The notes below the pieces were generated by a model, which was not told the DNA's origin, made no database searches, and saw nothing but the letters and a program-made list of their open reading frames with translations. DNA of 64,000 nt from Blastocatellia bacterium (lineage in GTDB: Bacteria; Acidobacteriota; Blastocatellia; Chloracidobacteriales; Chloracidobacteriaceae), in the NCBI GenBank assembly GCA_019695185.1, contig JAIBAN010000017.1:1-64000 (forward strand), read 5' to 3'. Positions 46,671 to 54,822 of the stretch are shown here, in pieces (position 1 is the stretch's first letter; each line of letters opens with the position of its first letter). The translations under genes were made by a program, and so were the position numbers.

Positions 46671-48380
46671 ATGAAACTCTCCGGATTTCGTTCCAGCAGA
46701 CCAACCCAGGACGACCCGACCCGTGCCAATTGGGAACGGGCCATTCTGTATCATAACGCCACCAAACACCACTATTCCCGATTTGCCACCTCACTTGGAT
46801 ATCTGGATTGGAACACCCAGCCTGACCCGTTCCGCCGGTTTGCCGGAGCCCCTCTCATCCAACTGCCTTTAACCAACGAAGACCGGACCCCTGGATTTGA
46901 GGATGTGTACTACCCGCACCTGATTCCACCGCTGCCGGTGACTTTTGCTTCCATCGGTTCATTCTTTGAATTATCGCTGGCACTTTCGGCCTGGAAAGAA
47001 TTTCGTGGCAACCGGTGGGCACTCCGGGTTAATCCGTCGAGCGGAAACCTGCACCCAACCGAGGGTTATGCCATATTGCCCCCCTGCGCCAACATTCATT
47101 CCCAAGCCGGTGTTTACCACTATGCGCCAAATGAACATGGTTTGGAGCGGCGAACCGTTATTTCCGACGAAGTTTGGGGGCAACTGATTCAGGGTTTTCC
47201 AGTTGAAACCTTCTTCGTCGGATTGACTTCGATTTTCTGGCGGGAAGCCTGGAAATATGGTGAGCGCTCCTTCCGCTACTGCCAGATTGACCTTGGCCAT
47301 GCGCTTGCAGCCCTTTCCTATGCAGCGGCGATTCAGGGCTGGAAAGCGATTTTCCTCTCCGGTGTAACCGACCGGCAACTGGCTGCCCTGCTCGGAGTTG
47401 ACCGCACCAGCGAATTTCCGGCTGCCGAAGGCGAGCACCCGGAAGCCCTGGTGGCAATTGTTCCCAACACCGCCGGGCTGGCAGAACTTCCTGCCCAACT
47501 ACCTGAGGCAGTGCTTGCGACCATTGCACAGGGAACCTGGTCCGGCACGGCCAATCAGCTCAGTTCTGACCATGTTGCCTGGCCGATACTTGAAGCAGTT
47601 GCAACAGCCACCGAATATCCTGAACCAGCCGATAATCCTCAGGGTGCCCCAACCGGCCTGAAATTCCCCCTCCGCCCAGCGGGAACTCCGCACACAGCTC
47701 GCAAATTGTTGCTCCGGCGGCGGAGTGCCGTCACGTTTGATGGACGGACTTCACTGAGCACCCAGGCTTTTTTCACCATGCTGGGACGAACCATTCCCAT
47801 GCTGGACACGGTTCCGTGGGATACCTTTGGCGGACAGGCCCAAGTCCATCTGGTGTTGTTTGTCCATCGGGTCAGGGGCCTTGCGCCCGGTATCTATCTG
47901 CTGGTCCGCAACTACAAGCATACGGCTGAACTAAAAGGATTGCTGAAACAGGATTTTGTCTGGAAAAAACCAACCGGCGGCCCCCCCGAAATGGAGCTTT
48001 ATTTACTTGAAGCCGGAGAGTTTACCTATCAGGCGGCAGAGGTTAGTTGCCGGCAGAACATTGCCGGGGCCGGGGCCTTCAGTCTGGGGATGCTGGCCCG
48101 GTTTGAGCCATTGCTACGGGAACAAGGGGCCTGGATGTACCGTCGTTTGTTTTGGGAAACCGGATTGATTGGCCAAATTCTTTACCTTGAAGCTGAGGCT
48201 GCCGGAGTGCGCGGAACCGGAATCGGATGCTTTTTTGACGACCCGGTGCATGAAATGCTGGGCCTGACAGACCAAACCTATCAGTCGCTGTATCATTTCA
48301 CGGTGGGAGGTCCGGTGGATGACCCGCGCCTGACAACCCTGGCACCGTACACCAATGAACGACGACGCGTCATTCGTTGA
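46671..48380 (+). CDS. Tandem nitroreductase / SagB-type dehydrogenase
   Basis: The 569-residue protein holds two nitroreductase-fold halves. The first (about 90-290) has LRVNPSSGNLHPTEGY, DLGHALAALSYAAA and GWKAIFLSGV. The second (about 340-560) has RRSAVTFDGRTSLSTQAFFTML, APGIYLLVRN, RQNIAGAGAFSLGMLA and GTGIGCFFDDPVHEMLGL. These match SagB/ThcOx-like FMN oxidoreductases, which elsewhere oxidise azolines in RiPP pathways. No YcaO, precursor peptide or protease gene is seen nearby, so that role is unproven. Confidence 0.88.
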   Translation: MKLSGFRSSRPTQDDPTRANWERAILYHNATKHHYSRFATSLGYLDWNTQPDPFRRFAGAPLIQLPLTNEDRTPGFEDVYYPHLIPPLPVTFASIGSFFELSLALSAWKEFRGNRWALRVNPSSGNLHPTEGYAILPPCANIHSQAGVYHYAPNEHGLERRTVISDEVWGQLIQGFPVETFFVGLTSIFWREAWKYGERSFRYCQIDLGHALAALSYAAAIQGWKAIFLSGVTDRQLAALLGVDRTSEFPAAEGEHPEALVAIVPNTAGLAELPAQLPEAVLATIAQGTWSGTANQLSSDHVAWPILEAVATATEYPEPADNPQGAPTGLKFPLRPAGTPHTARKLLLRRRSAVTFDGRTSLSTQAFFTMLGRTIPMLDTVPWDTFGGQAQVHLVLFVHRVRGLAPGIYLLVRNYKHTAELKGLLKQDFVWKKPTGGPPEMELYLLEAGEFTYQAAEVSCRQNIAGAGAFSLGMLARFEPLLREQGAWMYRRLFWETGLIGQILYLEAEAAGVRGTGIGCFFDDPVHEMLGLTDQTYQSLYHFTVGGPVDDPRLTTLAPYTNERRRVIR

Positions 48381-48548
48381 GAAAGTGACGCATAAACCGG
48401 ATGGCAATCTGAAAAACCAGCAACTCAAAAATCAATTCCAGAGCTTCCCTGTCCATTTCATTTGCCCCACACCGGCATTCGGATTATGCTGCGGGTTCCA
48501 ACAACAACTCACGAATTTGGCACGTTTCTCACAGTACGGAACTCACCC

Positions 48549-49388
48549 ATGCAGCCTGTCGCTTTACCGTTTTCAGTCCCTGAAGAACTTGAGCCTGCGG
48601 TTGAAAACAGCTCTTCCCAGCCGTTCAACTATTTCAACTATTTCACGGAAATCGAAGAAGCTTTTGTGGCCCGGCGGGGGTCGCCGATGATGATTTCTCC
48701 GATGGATTGGTCTCTGGTGGAAAGCTGGAAGACAGCCAGCATCCCGCTCCATGTGGTCTTGCGGGGCATCACCCAGGCATTTGACAAACGGGCCGGCCAG
48801 CCGCAAACCCCACAGCAGATTCACAAAAAAGTGAATACCCTGTTTTACTGCCAGCAGGCAGTCATGGCCGAGTTTGCAGAATACGCCGAATCCCAGGTGG
48901 GGGCTGCGCCCACAGATGAAACAGCCGTCGCCGACCCCTTTCCACCCGGAACGGTACGGGCGTACTTATCCGATTTGATTGCCGAACTGGAAATCACCCG
49001 CAGCATAACCCAACAGGCAGTGACCGAACTGTACCCCCACAGCCGTACCTTTGAAGCCATTGACCGCACCATTGCCCAACTGCGGGAAAGCGCAGAACGA
49101 TTGCCGGACCCGACTGCCGGCGCTCCCGCCACCCCTCCGGTGAATCTGGAAAAACTGGAACTTGATTTGACCCGTCTGGAGGAATTGCTGTACGACACTC
49201 TGGCTGCTGACGCGCCACCTGAAATCCTGGAGGAAATTACGGCTGATGCGGTCAACCAACTCAAACCGCATAAAAAACGGATGGATAAAGCCGTCTATGA
49301 GCAAACGCTGGAAAATTACCGGGCACGACAATTGCGGGCACGGTACCGGGTTCCCCGCTTGAGCCTGTTCTATTTGCGACCGGAGTAA
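48549..49388 (+). CDS. Hypothetical protein, 279 residues
   Basis: The start MQPVALPF at 48549 is chosen; longer in-frame starts run back over the preceding intergenic sequence. A conserved-looking N-terminal region (FNYFNYFTEIEEAFVARRG, then MDWSLVESWKTASIPLHVVLRGI) resembles uncharacterised proteins I associate with acidobacterial genomes. The rest is helical (LEKLELDLTRLEELLYDTL). No signal peptide or membrane segment. Function unknown. Confidence 0.7.
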   Translation: MQPVALPFSVPEELEPAVENSSSQPFNYFNYFTEIEEAFVARRGSPMMISPMDWSLVESWKTASIPLHVVLRGITQAFDKRAGQPQTPQQIHKKVNTLFYCQQAVMAEFAEYAESQVGAAPTDETAVADPFPPGTVRAYLSDLIAELEITRSITQQAVTELYPHSRTFEAIDRTIAQLRESAERLPDPTAGAPATPPVNLEKLELDLTRLEELLYDTLAADAPPEILEEITADAVNQLKPHKKRMDKAVYEQTLENYRARQLRARYRVPRLSLFYLRPE

Positions 49389-49391
49389 AAT

Positions 49392-49608
49392 CAGGACTGA
49401 GGACCAATCAAGGACTGAGGACTGAGGACTGAGGACTGAGGACTGAGTGAAATCATACTTAAGTTGTGGGTTGAGAGAATTGTTGTTTGGCAGGAAATCA
49501 GCAAAAACCAGTTAAAGAAATCACATTCCCTTCATGAAAGAAAACCTCAGTCCTCAGTCCTCAGTCCTCAGTCCTCAGTCTTTGATTGGTCCTCAGTCCT
49601 CAGTCCTG
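49392..49608. repeat. Largest paired heptamer array
   Basis: The left arm (49392-49449) carries GGACTGA units with one ACCAATCA insert followed by five copies. The right arm (49545-49608) is its inverted copy with TGATTGGT at the matching place. The arms are almost fully complementary over about 57 bp, with a loop near 95 bp. The array fills the gap between two convergent hypothetical genes. Confidence 0.93.
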
Positions 49609-49611
49609 GTT

Positions 49612-50118
49612 TCATTTCATAAGATAGGCTGACAAATGCAGCTTGCCGTTCATGTTCTTGGGTTCAACTTTGATGACGGCATTGTCACTGTAAACCGGAA
49701 AGAAAAAGGCATCACCGCTGGAACGCCCGGCTCCGGTTTCGACTGAGATGTTTTTGTTGGTGATTTCCAGTTCCTTGTCGCCGTCTTTGATAATCAAACT
49801 GATGCGGAGTGAGGGGGGAGCAACCTTTGAGGTTTTGTCCGACTCGGTCATGAAAGCAACCATGCGAATTTCCCGAAAACCAAGTGTTGGGAACGTCCAA
49901 ATGGTCGAGCTTTTATCCTCAATCCGCTGGTCGGAAGCCAATTGATAAAAAATAGCATCCGGGTTGACGTTCGGATGCCATTCCAAAACAGTTGGATTGG
50001 CAGGGCGACTTTCTTTGGGGGCCGGCACTTTTCCTTGATTTTGACCAAAAACTGAACCGGACGTGAATGCGATACAGGCAGCCACAAAAATCCAGGCAAA
50101 CAAGAAGCGATGTTTCAT
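49612..50118 (-). CDS. Small secreted hypothetical protein
   Basis: The 168-residue protein starts at the ATG at 50118, 7 bp after AGGAGG; an ATG two codons upstream is too close to that site. A clear signal peptide (MKHRFLFAWIFVAACIAFTSGSVFGQ) is followed by a beta-rich domain (WTFPTLGFREIRMVAFM, RISLIIKDGDKELEITNK). Probably periplasmic or extracellular. Family not recognised. Confidence 0.8.
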   Translation of the reverse strand: MKHRFLFAWIFVAACIAFTSGSVFGQNQGKVPAPKESRPANPTVLEWHPNVNPDAIFYQLASDQRIEDKSSTIWTFPTLGFREIRMVAFMTESDKTSKVAPPSLRISLIIKDGDKELEITNKNISVETGAGRSSGDAFFFPVYSDNAVIKVEPKNMNGKLHLSAYLMK

Positions 50119-50294
50119 TGTCATTCCTCCTCGATTGTAATGTATGGAACAATGGTCGGTATGGGAAAAGCCGAGGGAAAGGCGTGATCGGCTTTGACGG
50201 CGTTTAACTCTTGACCTTGTTTCTTTCACAAACCGGGAATGGATTTCAACTTTTTTCCGTTTCCCCAAAACTTACAGCTTAGGATTTTCTCTGT

Positions 50295-51965
50295 ATGAGC
50301 AACTTGGCAGTTTTATTGTTCCCGCAACAGCATTGGAAAAAACTTGCTTTTGGCTTCCTTGCCATGGCATTAAATTGTTCTCTTCTGTTGGCTGGCCCGT
50401 TGCCACCCACCTCACCGCTTCCATCCAATGTTGAAATCATCCAACCGAAGGATATGAAACGTCATCTTTCTTTTCTGGCCTCGCCGGAACTGGGCGGGCG
50501 TTATACCTTCAGCGCCGGAAACCGGATTGCAGCCAGGTATCTGGCTTCGCAACTTGAGTTTTTCGGGTTTCGCGGTGCCATTGACGGAAGTTTCTTTCAG
50601 CCGGTTCCCTTTGTCACCCGTGAAACCGATTTTTCCCATAGCACCCTCGCGGTGGGTTCCGGGCAAACCTTCACCTTTGGCGAGGATTTTCTCAATTTTG
50701 ATTTTCTTGGCGCACCCAATTCCTGTGATGTGAATGGTGAACTGGTCTTTGTGGGTTATGGAATTTCAAATCCGGAAAACGGCTATGACGACTACAAGGG
50801 GTTGGACACAAAGGGAAAAATAGCAGTGTACCTGATGTCCGGCACTCCCCGTGAATTGAATGGCAAAACCATTCCCGATGCCGCGCGGGGAGTTCAGGCC
50901 GCAGCGGCGCATGGCTGTAGCGGAGCCGTTATTCTGCCTGATGTCTATTGGTCAAACGGTTGGAATCAAATCAAATCCATTGCCGCCGGACGGCCCCGCC
51001 AGCGCAAACTCCAGCTCAAGACAGATTCCGATGACAAAGATGCCGCCCGCATTCCGGCGGTGCTGGCCAGTCCCAAACTGGCCACCGCCTTGTTGGAACA
51101 CCTCAAACTGTCGTTTGAAACTGTGCGCACCCAGGCTTCAGCCGGCGACCCGGTCAAGCCCACAGGCTTTGGCGTCACCGCCCGGCTGCATGTGGAAACC
51201 AAAGAATATCAGGAACAAGCCCAAAACGTGGTTGGTATTCTGGAAGGCCGCGACCCGGAACTCAAAAAACAGTTCATTGTGTTGAGCGCTCATTACGACC
51301 ACCTGGAAGCCAGCGATAAAGAGATTTTCCCTGGGGCTGATGATGACGGTTCGGGGACCACCGCCGTCCTTGAAATTGCCCGTGCGTTTGCCCAGGGCGA
51401 ACGCCCCCGGCGGTCGGTTTTGGTACTTTTTAATACCGGTGAGGAAATGGGGCTGCTCGGTTCAAACTACTTCACGGAAAACCCGCCGGTGAAGCTGGAA
51501 CAAATCGTGGCGGATTTCAACATTGACATGATTGGCCGGTCCCGGTCCCCCAAGGATACCAACCCGGAAGACGCCAAACTGGCCGACCTGGACTCGGTTT
51601 ACCTGATTGGTCCGGACAAGCACAGCTCGGAACTGATGCAAATCAGCGAGGAAACCAACCAGGATTTGACCAAACTTAAAATTGATTACACCTACAACAA
51701 CGAAAATGACCCTTCCCGGTTGTTTTACCGCAGCGACCATTGGAACTTTGCCAAACGCGGCATTCCGGTGATTTTTTATTTCAATGGCCTGCACTCGGAT
51801 TATCACCGTTCAACCGACACGGTGGATAAAATTGACTTTGAGAAAATGGCGCGGGTGGCCCGACTGGTCTATGCAACGTCCTGGAGGGTCGCCAACCGGG
51901 AACAACGACTCAAAATTGACAAATGGAATGCGGCCAAGCCGGGGATTCAAATCGGCGAAAACTAA
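50295..51965 (+). CDS. Secreted M28-family zinc aminopeptidase
   Basis: The 556-residue protein has a signal-anchor-like N-terminus (FGFLAMALNCSLLLAG) and a PA-type inserted domain. The M28 catalytic centre shows SAHYDH (His ligand), PGADDDGSG (bridging Asp), FNTGEEMGLLG (Glu-Glu), DMIGRS (Asp) and HSDYHRSTDT (His). All ligands are present, so a di-zinc aminopeptidase acting outside the cytoplasm is expected. Confidence 0.95.
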   Translation: MSNLAVLLFPQQHWKKLAFGFLAMALNCSLLLAGPLPPTSPLPSNVEIIQPKDMKRHLSFLASPELGGRYTFSAGNRIAARYLASQLEFFGFRGAIDGSFFQPVPFVTRETDFSHSTLAVGSGQTFTFGEDFLNFDFLGAPNSCDVNGELVFVGYGISNPENGYDDYKGLDTKGKIAVYLMSGTPRELNGKTIPDAARGVQAAAAHGCSGAVILPDVYWSNGWNQIKSIAAGRPRQRKLQLKTDSDDKDAARIPAVLASPKLATALLEHLKLSFETVRTQASAGDPVKPTGFGVTARLHVETKEYQEQAQNVVGILEGRDPELKKQFIVLSAHYDHLEASDKEIFPGADDDGSGTTAVLEIARAFAQGERPRRSVLVLFNTGEEMGLLGSNYFTENPPVKLEQIVADFNIDMIGRSRSPKDTNPEDAKLADLDSVYLIGPDKHSSELMQISEETNQDLTKLKIDYTYNNENDPSRLFYRSDHWNFAKRGIPVIFYFNGLHSDYHRSTDTVDKIDFEKMARVARLVYATSWRVANREQRLKIDKWNAAKPGIQIGEN

Positions 51966-51990
51966 ACCCATTTGTGAGTGCATACAAAAA

Positions 51991-52030
51991 AAGAAGCCGC
52001 GAACGATTTGCAGAAGTCGTTCGCGGCTTT
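51991..52030. terminator. Bidirectional terminator
   Basis: Perfect 13-bp arms AAGCCGCGAACGA / TCGTTCGCGGCTT enclose a 10-base loop. An A-run upstream supplies a T-tract for the minus-strand gene at 52104, and a short T-run follows for the M28 gene. Confidence 0.88.
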
Positions 52031-52103
52031 CGCCATTCAACGCGTACAGAATAACTCCCCAGCGGAGACAAACAGATTTGCAAAAGGCAAATCACACAGA
52101 AGA

Positions 52104-52442
52104 TTAGTCAAACTGCAGAGCGGTCGTCAGTCCTTTGAATTCAATCCGACTGATGGAACGGGTGCCGTTGTTATTGTTAAAGACCACCACATCACCGTTT
52201 GCCGCTTTGGGCAGGGTCACAATTTTATAGGGCATCCGGGCCAATTCCTTGCGGCCATCAAGCAAAACCAGTTCCCCTTCCTTGTCGTCAACAAATTGAG
52301 CCGTATAGGCACCGGATTTGATTTCCTGGCCCTGTACCACGCAATTGCGCGGAATCGTCAGATTTTTATTCTGATTGCGGGCAAAAGCCGGAACCATTGT
52401 CACTGCCGTCAAAACCACTGCCACCATCAAACGCTTCAACAT
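52104..52442 (-). CDS. Small secreted hypothetical protein, 112 residues
   Basis: A signal peptide (MLKRLMVAVVLTAVTMVPAFA) is followed by a compact beta-rich domain (IPRNCVVQGQEIKSGAYTAQF, then EGELVLLDGRKELARMPYKIV and SRIEFKG). GAGG lies in front of the ATG at 52442. A strong promoter with an inverted repeat lies upstream. Family not recognised. Confidence 0.8.
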   Translation of the reverse strand: MLKRLMVAVVLTAVTMVPAFARNQNKNLTIPRNCVVQGQEIKSGAYTAQFVDDKEGELVLLDGRKELARMPYKIVTLPKAANGDVVVFNNNNGTRSISRIEFKGLTTALQFD

Positions 52443-52496
52443 ACCACCCACCTCTTTGAAGAAAAGCGCCACAAGATCAATTTGTGCGCGGCTATT

Positions 52497-52559
52497 AAAA
52501 ATGAACTTGAGTTTACGTTCAGATTTCGTAAAATAAAAATATGAGTTCAAGTTCATTTT
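52497..52559. promoter_or_regulatory. Long inverted repeat overlapping a promoter
   Basis: AAAATGAACTTGA (52497-52509) and TCAAGTTCATTTT (52547-52559) are perfect 13-bp inverted arms. The right arm lies between the -35 and -10 of the minus-strand promoter, and the left arm lies downstream of it. A repressor binding both would control the secreted-protein gene; the TetR regulator nearby is one candidate. Confidence 0.6.
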
Positions 52560-52564
52560 GTCAA
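52536..52564 (-). promoter_or_regulatory. Promoter of the secreted 112-residue protein
   Basis: On the minus strand TTGACA (52559-52564), a 17-bp spacer and TATTTT (52536-52541) make a near-consensus sigma-70-type promoter. Confidence 0.75.
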
Positions 52565-52907
52565 GAATTATTTTCAGTAACCCGGAAGTTTTCCCGGAAC
52601 GGTCATTTTTCCCAGGGAGAGCTTCACGCTGCTCTGCTGTATTTGATGGATGGAGACCCATAACGCAAAAAAACAAAAATATCTCAATGCGTCATGACAG
52701 TTTGGGAATTGCGAATTAGAATCGGATGATTCCTTTGCAACAGTTCATCTTTCAGCCTTCAGTTCCCAACTTCCCCTTTGTGTGTTACCTGCATCCCAGG
52801 ACCCTTCCAGCTTGACCGGATGTCCTGTGAAAAGCATTTGTGCTGAAAGCATACGGTTGCAACACCGGACGGGAATTTCCGAGGCATTGAACCAGGAAAC
52901 AAACTTG

Positions 52908-53008
52908 GCAACGTAACAAGTCTGAAGTGAGAGGTGACAGGAAGGAAAAGACTGAGCATTGGCTTTCTGTTTTTTTGATCTTGTCACCTGTCACTTGTTA
53001 CGTGTCAC
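52908..53008. repeat. Inverted repeat array, GTGACAG type
   Basis: GTAACAAGT and GGTGACAGG (52911-52941) face CACCTGTCACTTGTTACG (near 52985-53003) in inverted orientation. It appears to be another, less regular member of the paired-repeat family, upstream of tetR. Confidence 0.6.
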
Positions 53009-53070
53009 GCCCCTGGCCGGTCAGTGCCCCATCACATTTTTGTAAATCCATATTGGTTTGGTTCGTTATC

Positions 53071-53757
53071 ATGTCCACTCAACCCATACTTGAAACACAA
53101 CCGGAATCCCTTTCCGGCAGCCCCCTGCCCAAACAGGAACGCAGCCGCCGCACCAGGGAAAAAATCATCGAAGCCGCGATTGAACTGTTTGAGCAGCGCG
53201 GCTTCGAAAAAACCACTTCCAACGACATTGCCGCCGCCGCCGGGGTCAGCATCGGCTCGTTTTATGTTTACTTCACGGATAAACGACAGGTCCTGCTGCT
53301 GGTGGTGGAACGGCTGATGAGCCAGCGGATTGACGCCATTTTCAGTAACTTCCACATGGAAGAGAAATTAAGTTTCACCAATTTGCGCCAGTCCATTCAC
53401 AATGCCGTCAAGCGGGCCTTTCTCAACAAGTGCCTGACCCCCGGCATCAGCCGTGTGATTCTCGAAATGTCAGGCAAGGATGAAGAATTTGCCGCCTTGC
53501 GGCGCAAGCATTTTCAGCGTTCGATTGACGCCTTGCGACATATTCTTGAACTGGCCAGCCAGGCTGGTGTCACCAGCGAGGTCAATCTGGACGTTGCCAC
53601 CACAATTATCAATCACACGGTGGACGCCTTGGCTGCCGAATATGTGCTGACTGAAAACAAAACCGAAGCCGAACAGGAAGCACTGATCGAAGGGCTGACC
53701 GAAATGATCGTCCGTTACGTCTTCAACCCTGACCTCAGGGATTGCTGTCAACCATAA
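53071..53757 (+). CDS. TetR-family transcriptional regulator
   Basis: The 228-residue protein has a TetR helix-turn-helix (RTREKIIEAAIELFEQRGFEKTTSNDIAAAAGVSIGSFYVYF) at about 26-70. A helical ligand/dimerisation domain follows. The start at 53071 is chosen because the longer frame runs through repeats. It overlaps no gene; the isoaspartyl peptidase gene follows 17 bp later on the same strand, suggesting an operon. Confidence 0.93.
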   Translation: MSTQPILETQPESLSGSPLPKQERSRRTREKIIEAAIELFEQRGFEKTTSNDIAAAAGVSIGSFYVYFTDKRQVLLLVVERLMSQRIDAIFSNFHMEEKLSFTNLRQSIHNAVKRAFLNKCLTPGISRVILEMSGKDEEFAALRRKHFQRSIDALRHILELASQAGVTSEVNLDVATTIINHTVDALAAEYVLTENKTEAEQEALIEGLTEMIVRYVFNPDLRDCCQP

Positions 53758-53774
53758 CCGAAAACCGGGTGTCT

Positions 53775-54809
53775 ATGCGTCGTTCACTTTGTTTGGTCTT
53801 CTGTCTGTGCCTGTTGTGGGTGGGAAGCACCGCCCATGCCCATCGCAACCAGCCCCAGTCGCGTCGAATCGGCATGGTCATTCACGGCGGAGCCGGAACC
53901 ATTCTGAAAAGCTCGCTGACACCGGAAATGGAAAAAGCTTACCGGGATAAACTGACCGAGTCTCTGCTCGCCGGAAAATCCGTTCTGGAAAATCATGGCT
54001 CCAGTTTGGACGCAGTTGAAGCAGCCATCAGAATTCTGGAAGATTCGCCGCTTTTCAATGCCGGCAAGGGTGCAGTTTTCACGGCTGACGGAACCAACAG
54101 TTTGGATGCCTCCGTTATGGAGGGAAAAAGCCTCAAGGCCGGGGCGGTGGCCGGAGTGGGCCATATCAAAAATCCCATCAGTCTGGCCCGCATCGTGATG
54201 GAAAAATCCCCCCACGTCCTGCTTACGGGCAAAGGAGCGGAAACCTTTGCCCAATTGAACGGGGTGAAACTGGTCAACCCAAAATACTTTTTCACCGAAC
54301 GCCGTTGGGAGGAATTGCAACACGAAAAGGAACTGGAGAAAAAAGGACTCAAGGAAAACATGCGGGCGGCTGGCTTTTCTTCGCCTGAAGACCGCAAATA
54401 CGGAACCGTCGGGGCGGTTGCCCTGGACGAAACCGGCTCGCTGGCAGCCGGGACCTCAACCGGAGGAATGACCAACAAAAAATGGGGCCGGATTGGCGAC
54501 TCCCCGATTATTGGGGCCGGAACCTATGCCAACAACCAGACCTGCGCCGTATCAGCCACCGGACACGGTGAATATTTCATTCGCCTGGGTGTGGCCCGTG
54601 ATATTGCCGCTCTGATGGAATACCAAAAACTTTCGGTCAAGGAAGCGACTGAAACCGTCATTCTCAAAAAACTGGAGGCCCTGGGAGGCAAAGGCGGGGT
54701 GATTGCCATTGACCGCAACGGCAATATCGCCATGACTTTTAATAGCGAAGGAATGTATCGGGCGTATCTCAATCCGGAAGGCCAACCCGTAGTGGAAATC
54801 TTTCGCTGA
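53775..54809 (+). CDS. Isoaspartyl peptidase / plant-type L-asparaginase
   Basis: The 344-residue Ntn-hydrolase precursor has a signal peptide (LCLVFCLCLLWVGSTAHA), so it is likely exported. The alpha part has IHGGAGT and FNAGKGAVF...LDASVMEG. Cleavage before the Thr in KYGTVGAVALD would free the nucleophile. GTSTGGMTNK, RIGDSPIIGAGTYA and SATGHGEYFIR complete the active site. It removes N-terminal isoaspartyl residues or hydrolyses asparagine. Confidence 0.95.
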   Translation: MRRSLCLVFCLCLLWVGSTAHAHRNQPQSRRIGMVIHGGAGTILKSSLTPEMEKAYRDKLTESLLAGKSVLENHGSSLDAVEAAIRILEDSPLFNAGKGAVFTADGTNSLDASVMEGKSLKAGAVAGVGHIKNPISLARIVMEKSPHVLLTGKGAETFAQLNGVKLVNPKYFFTERRWEELQHEKELEKKGLKENMRAAGFSSPEDRKYGTVGAVALDETGSLAAGTSTGGMTNKKWGRIGDSPIIGAGTYANNQTCAVSATGHGEYFIRLGVARDIAALMEYQKLSVKEATETVILKKLEALGGKGGVIAIDRNGNIAMTFNSEGMYRAYLNPEGQPVVEIFR

Positions 54810-54822
54810 TTGAACCCAAGGT

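Larger units (their letters stand above)
52443..53070. other. 628-bp intergenic region between secreted protein and tetR
   Basis: It holds the promoter and inverted repeat near 52.5 kb and a repeat array near 52.9-53.0 kb. No further gene is supported; minus-strand frames between 52745 and 52994 are repeat-derived. Confidence 0.5.

Noticed and set aside
49392-49608. Possible CRISPR array
   Set aside because: Repeat unit is only 7 bp and without spacers; the arrays are tandem and paired in opposite orientation.
53016-53070. Longer tetR reading frame starting in repeats
   Set aside because: Upstream codons derive from the repeat array; the start at 53071 fits the TetR family N-terminus.
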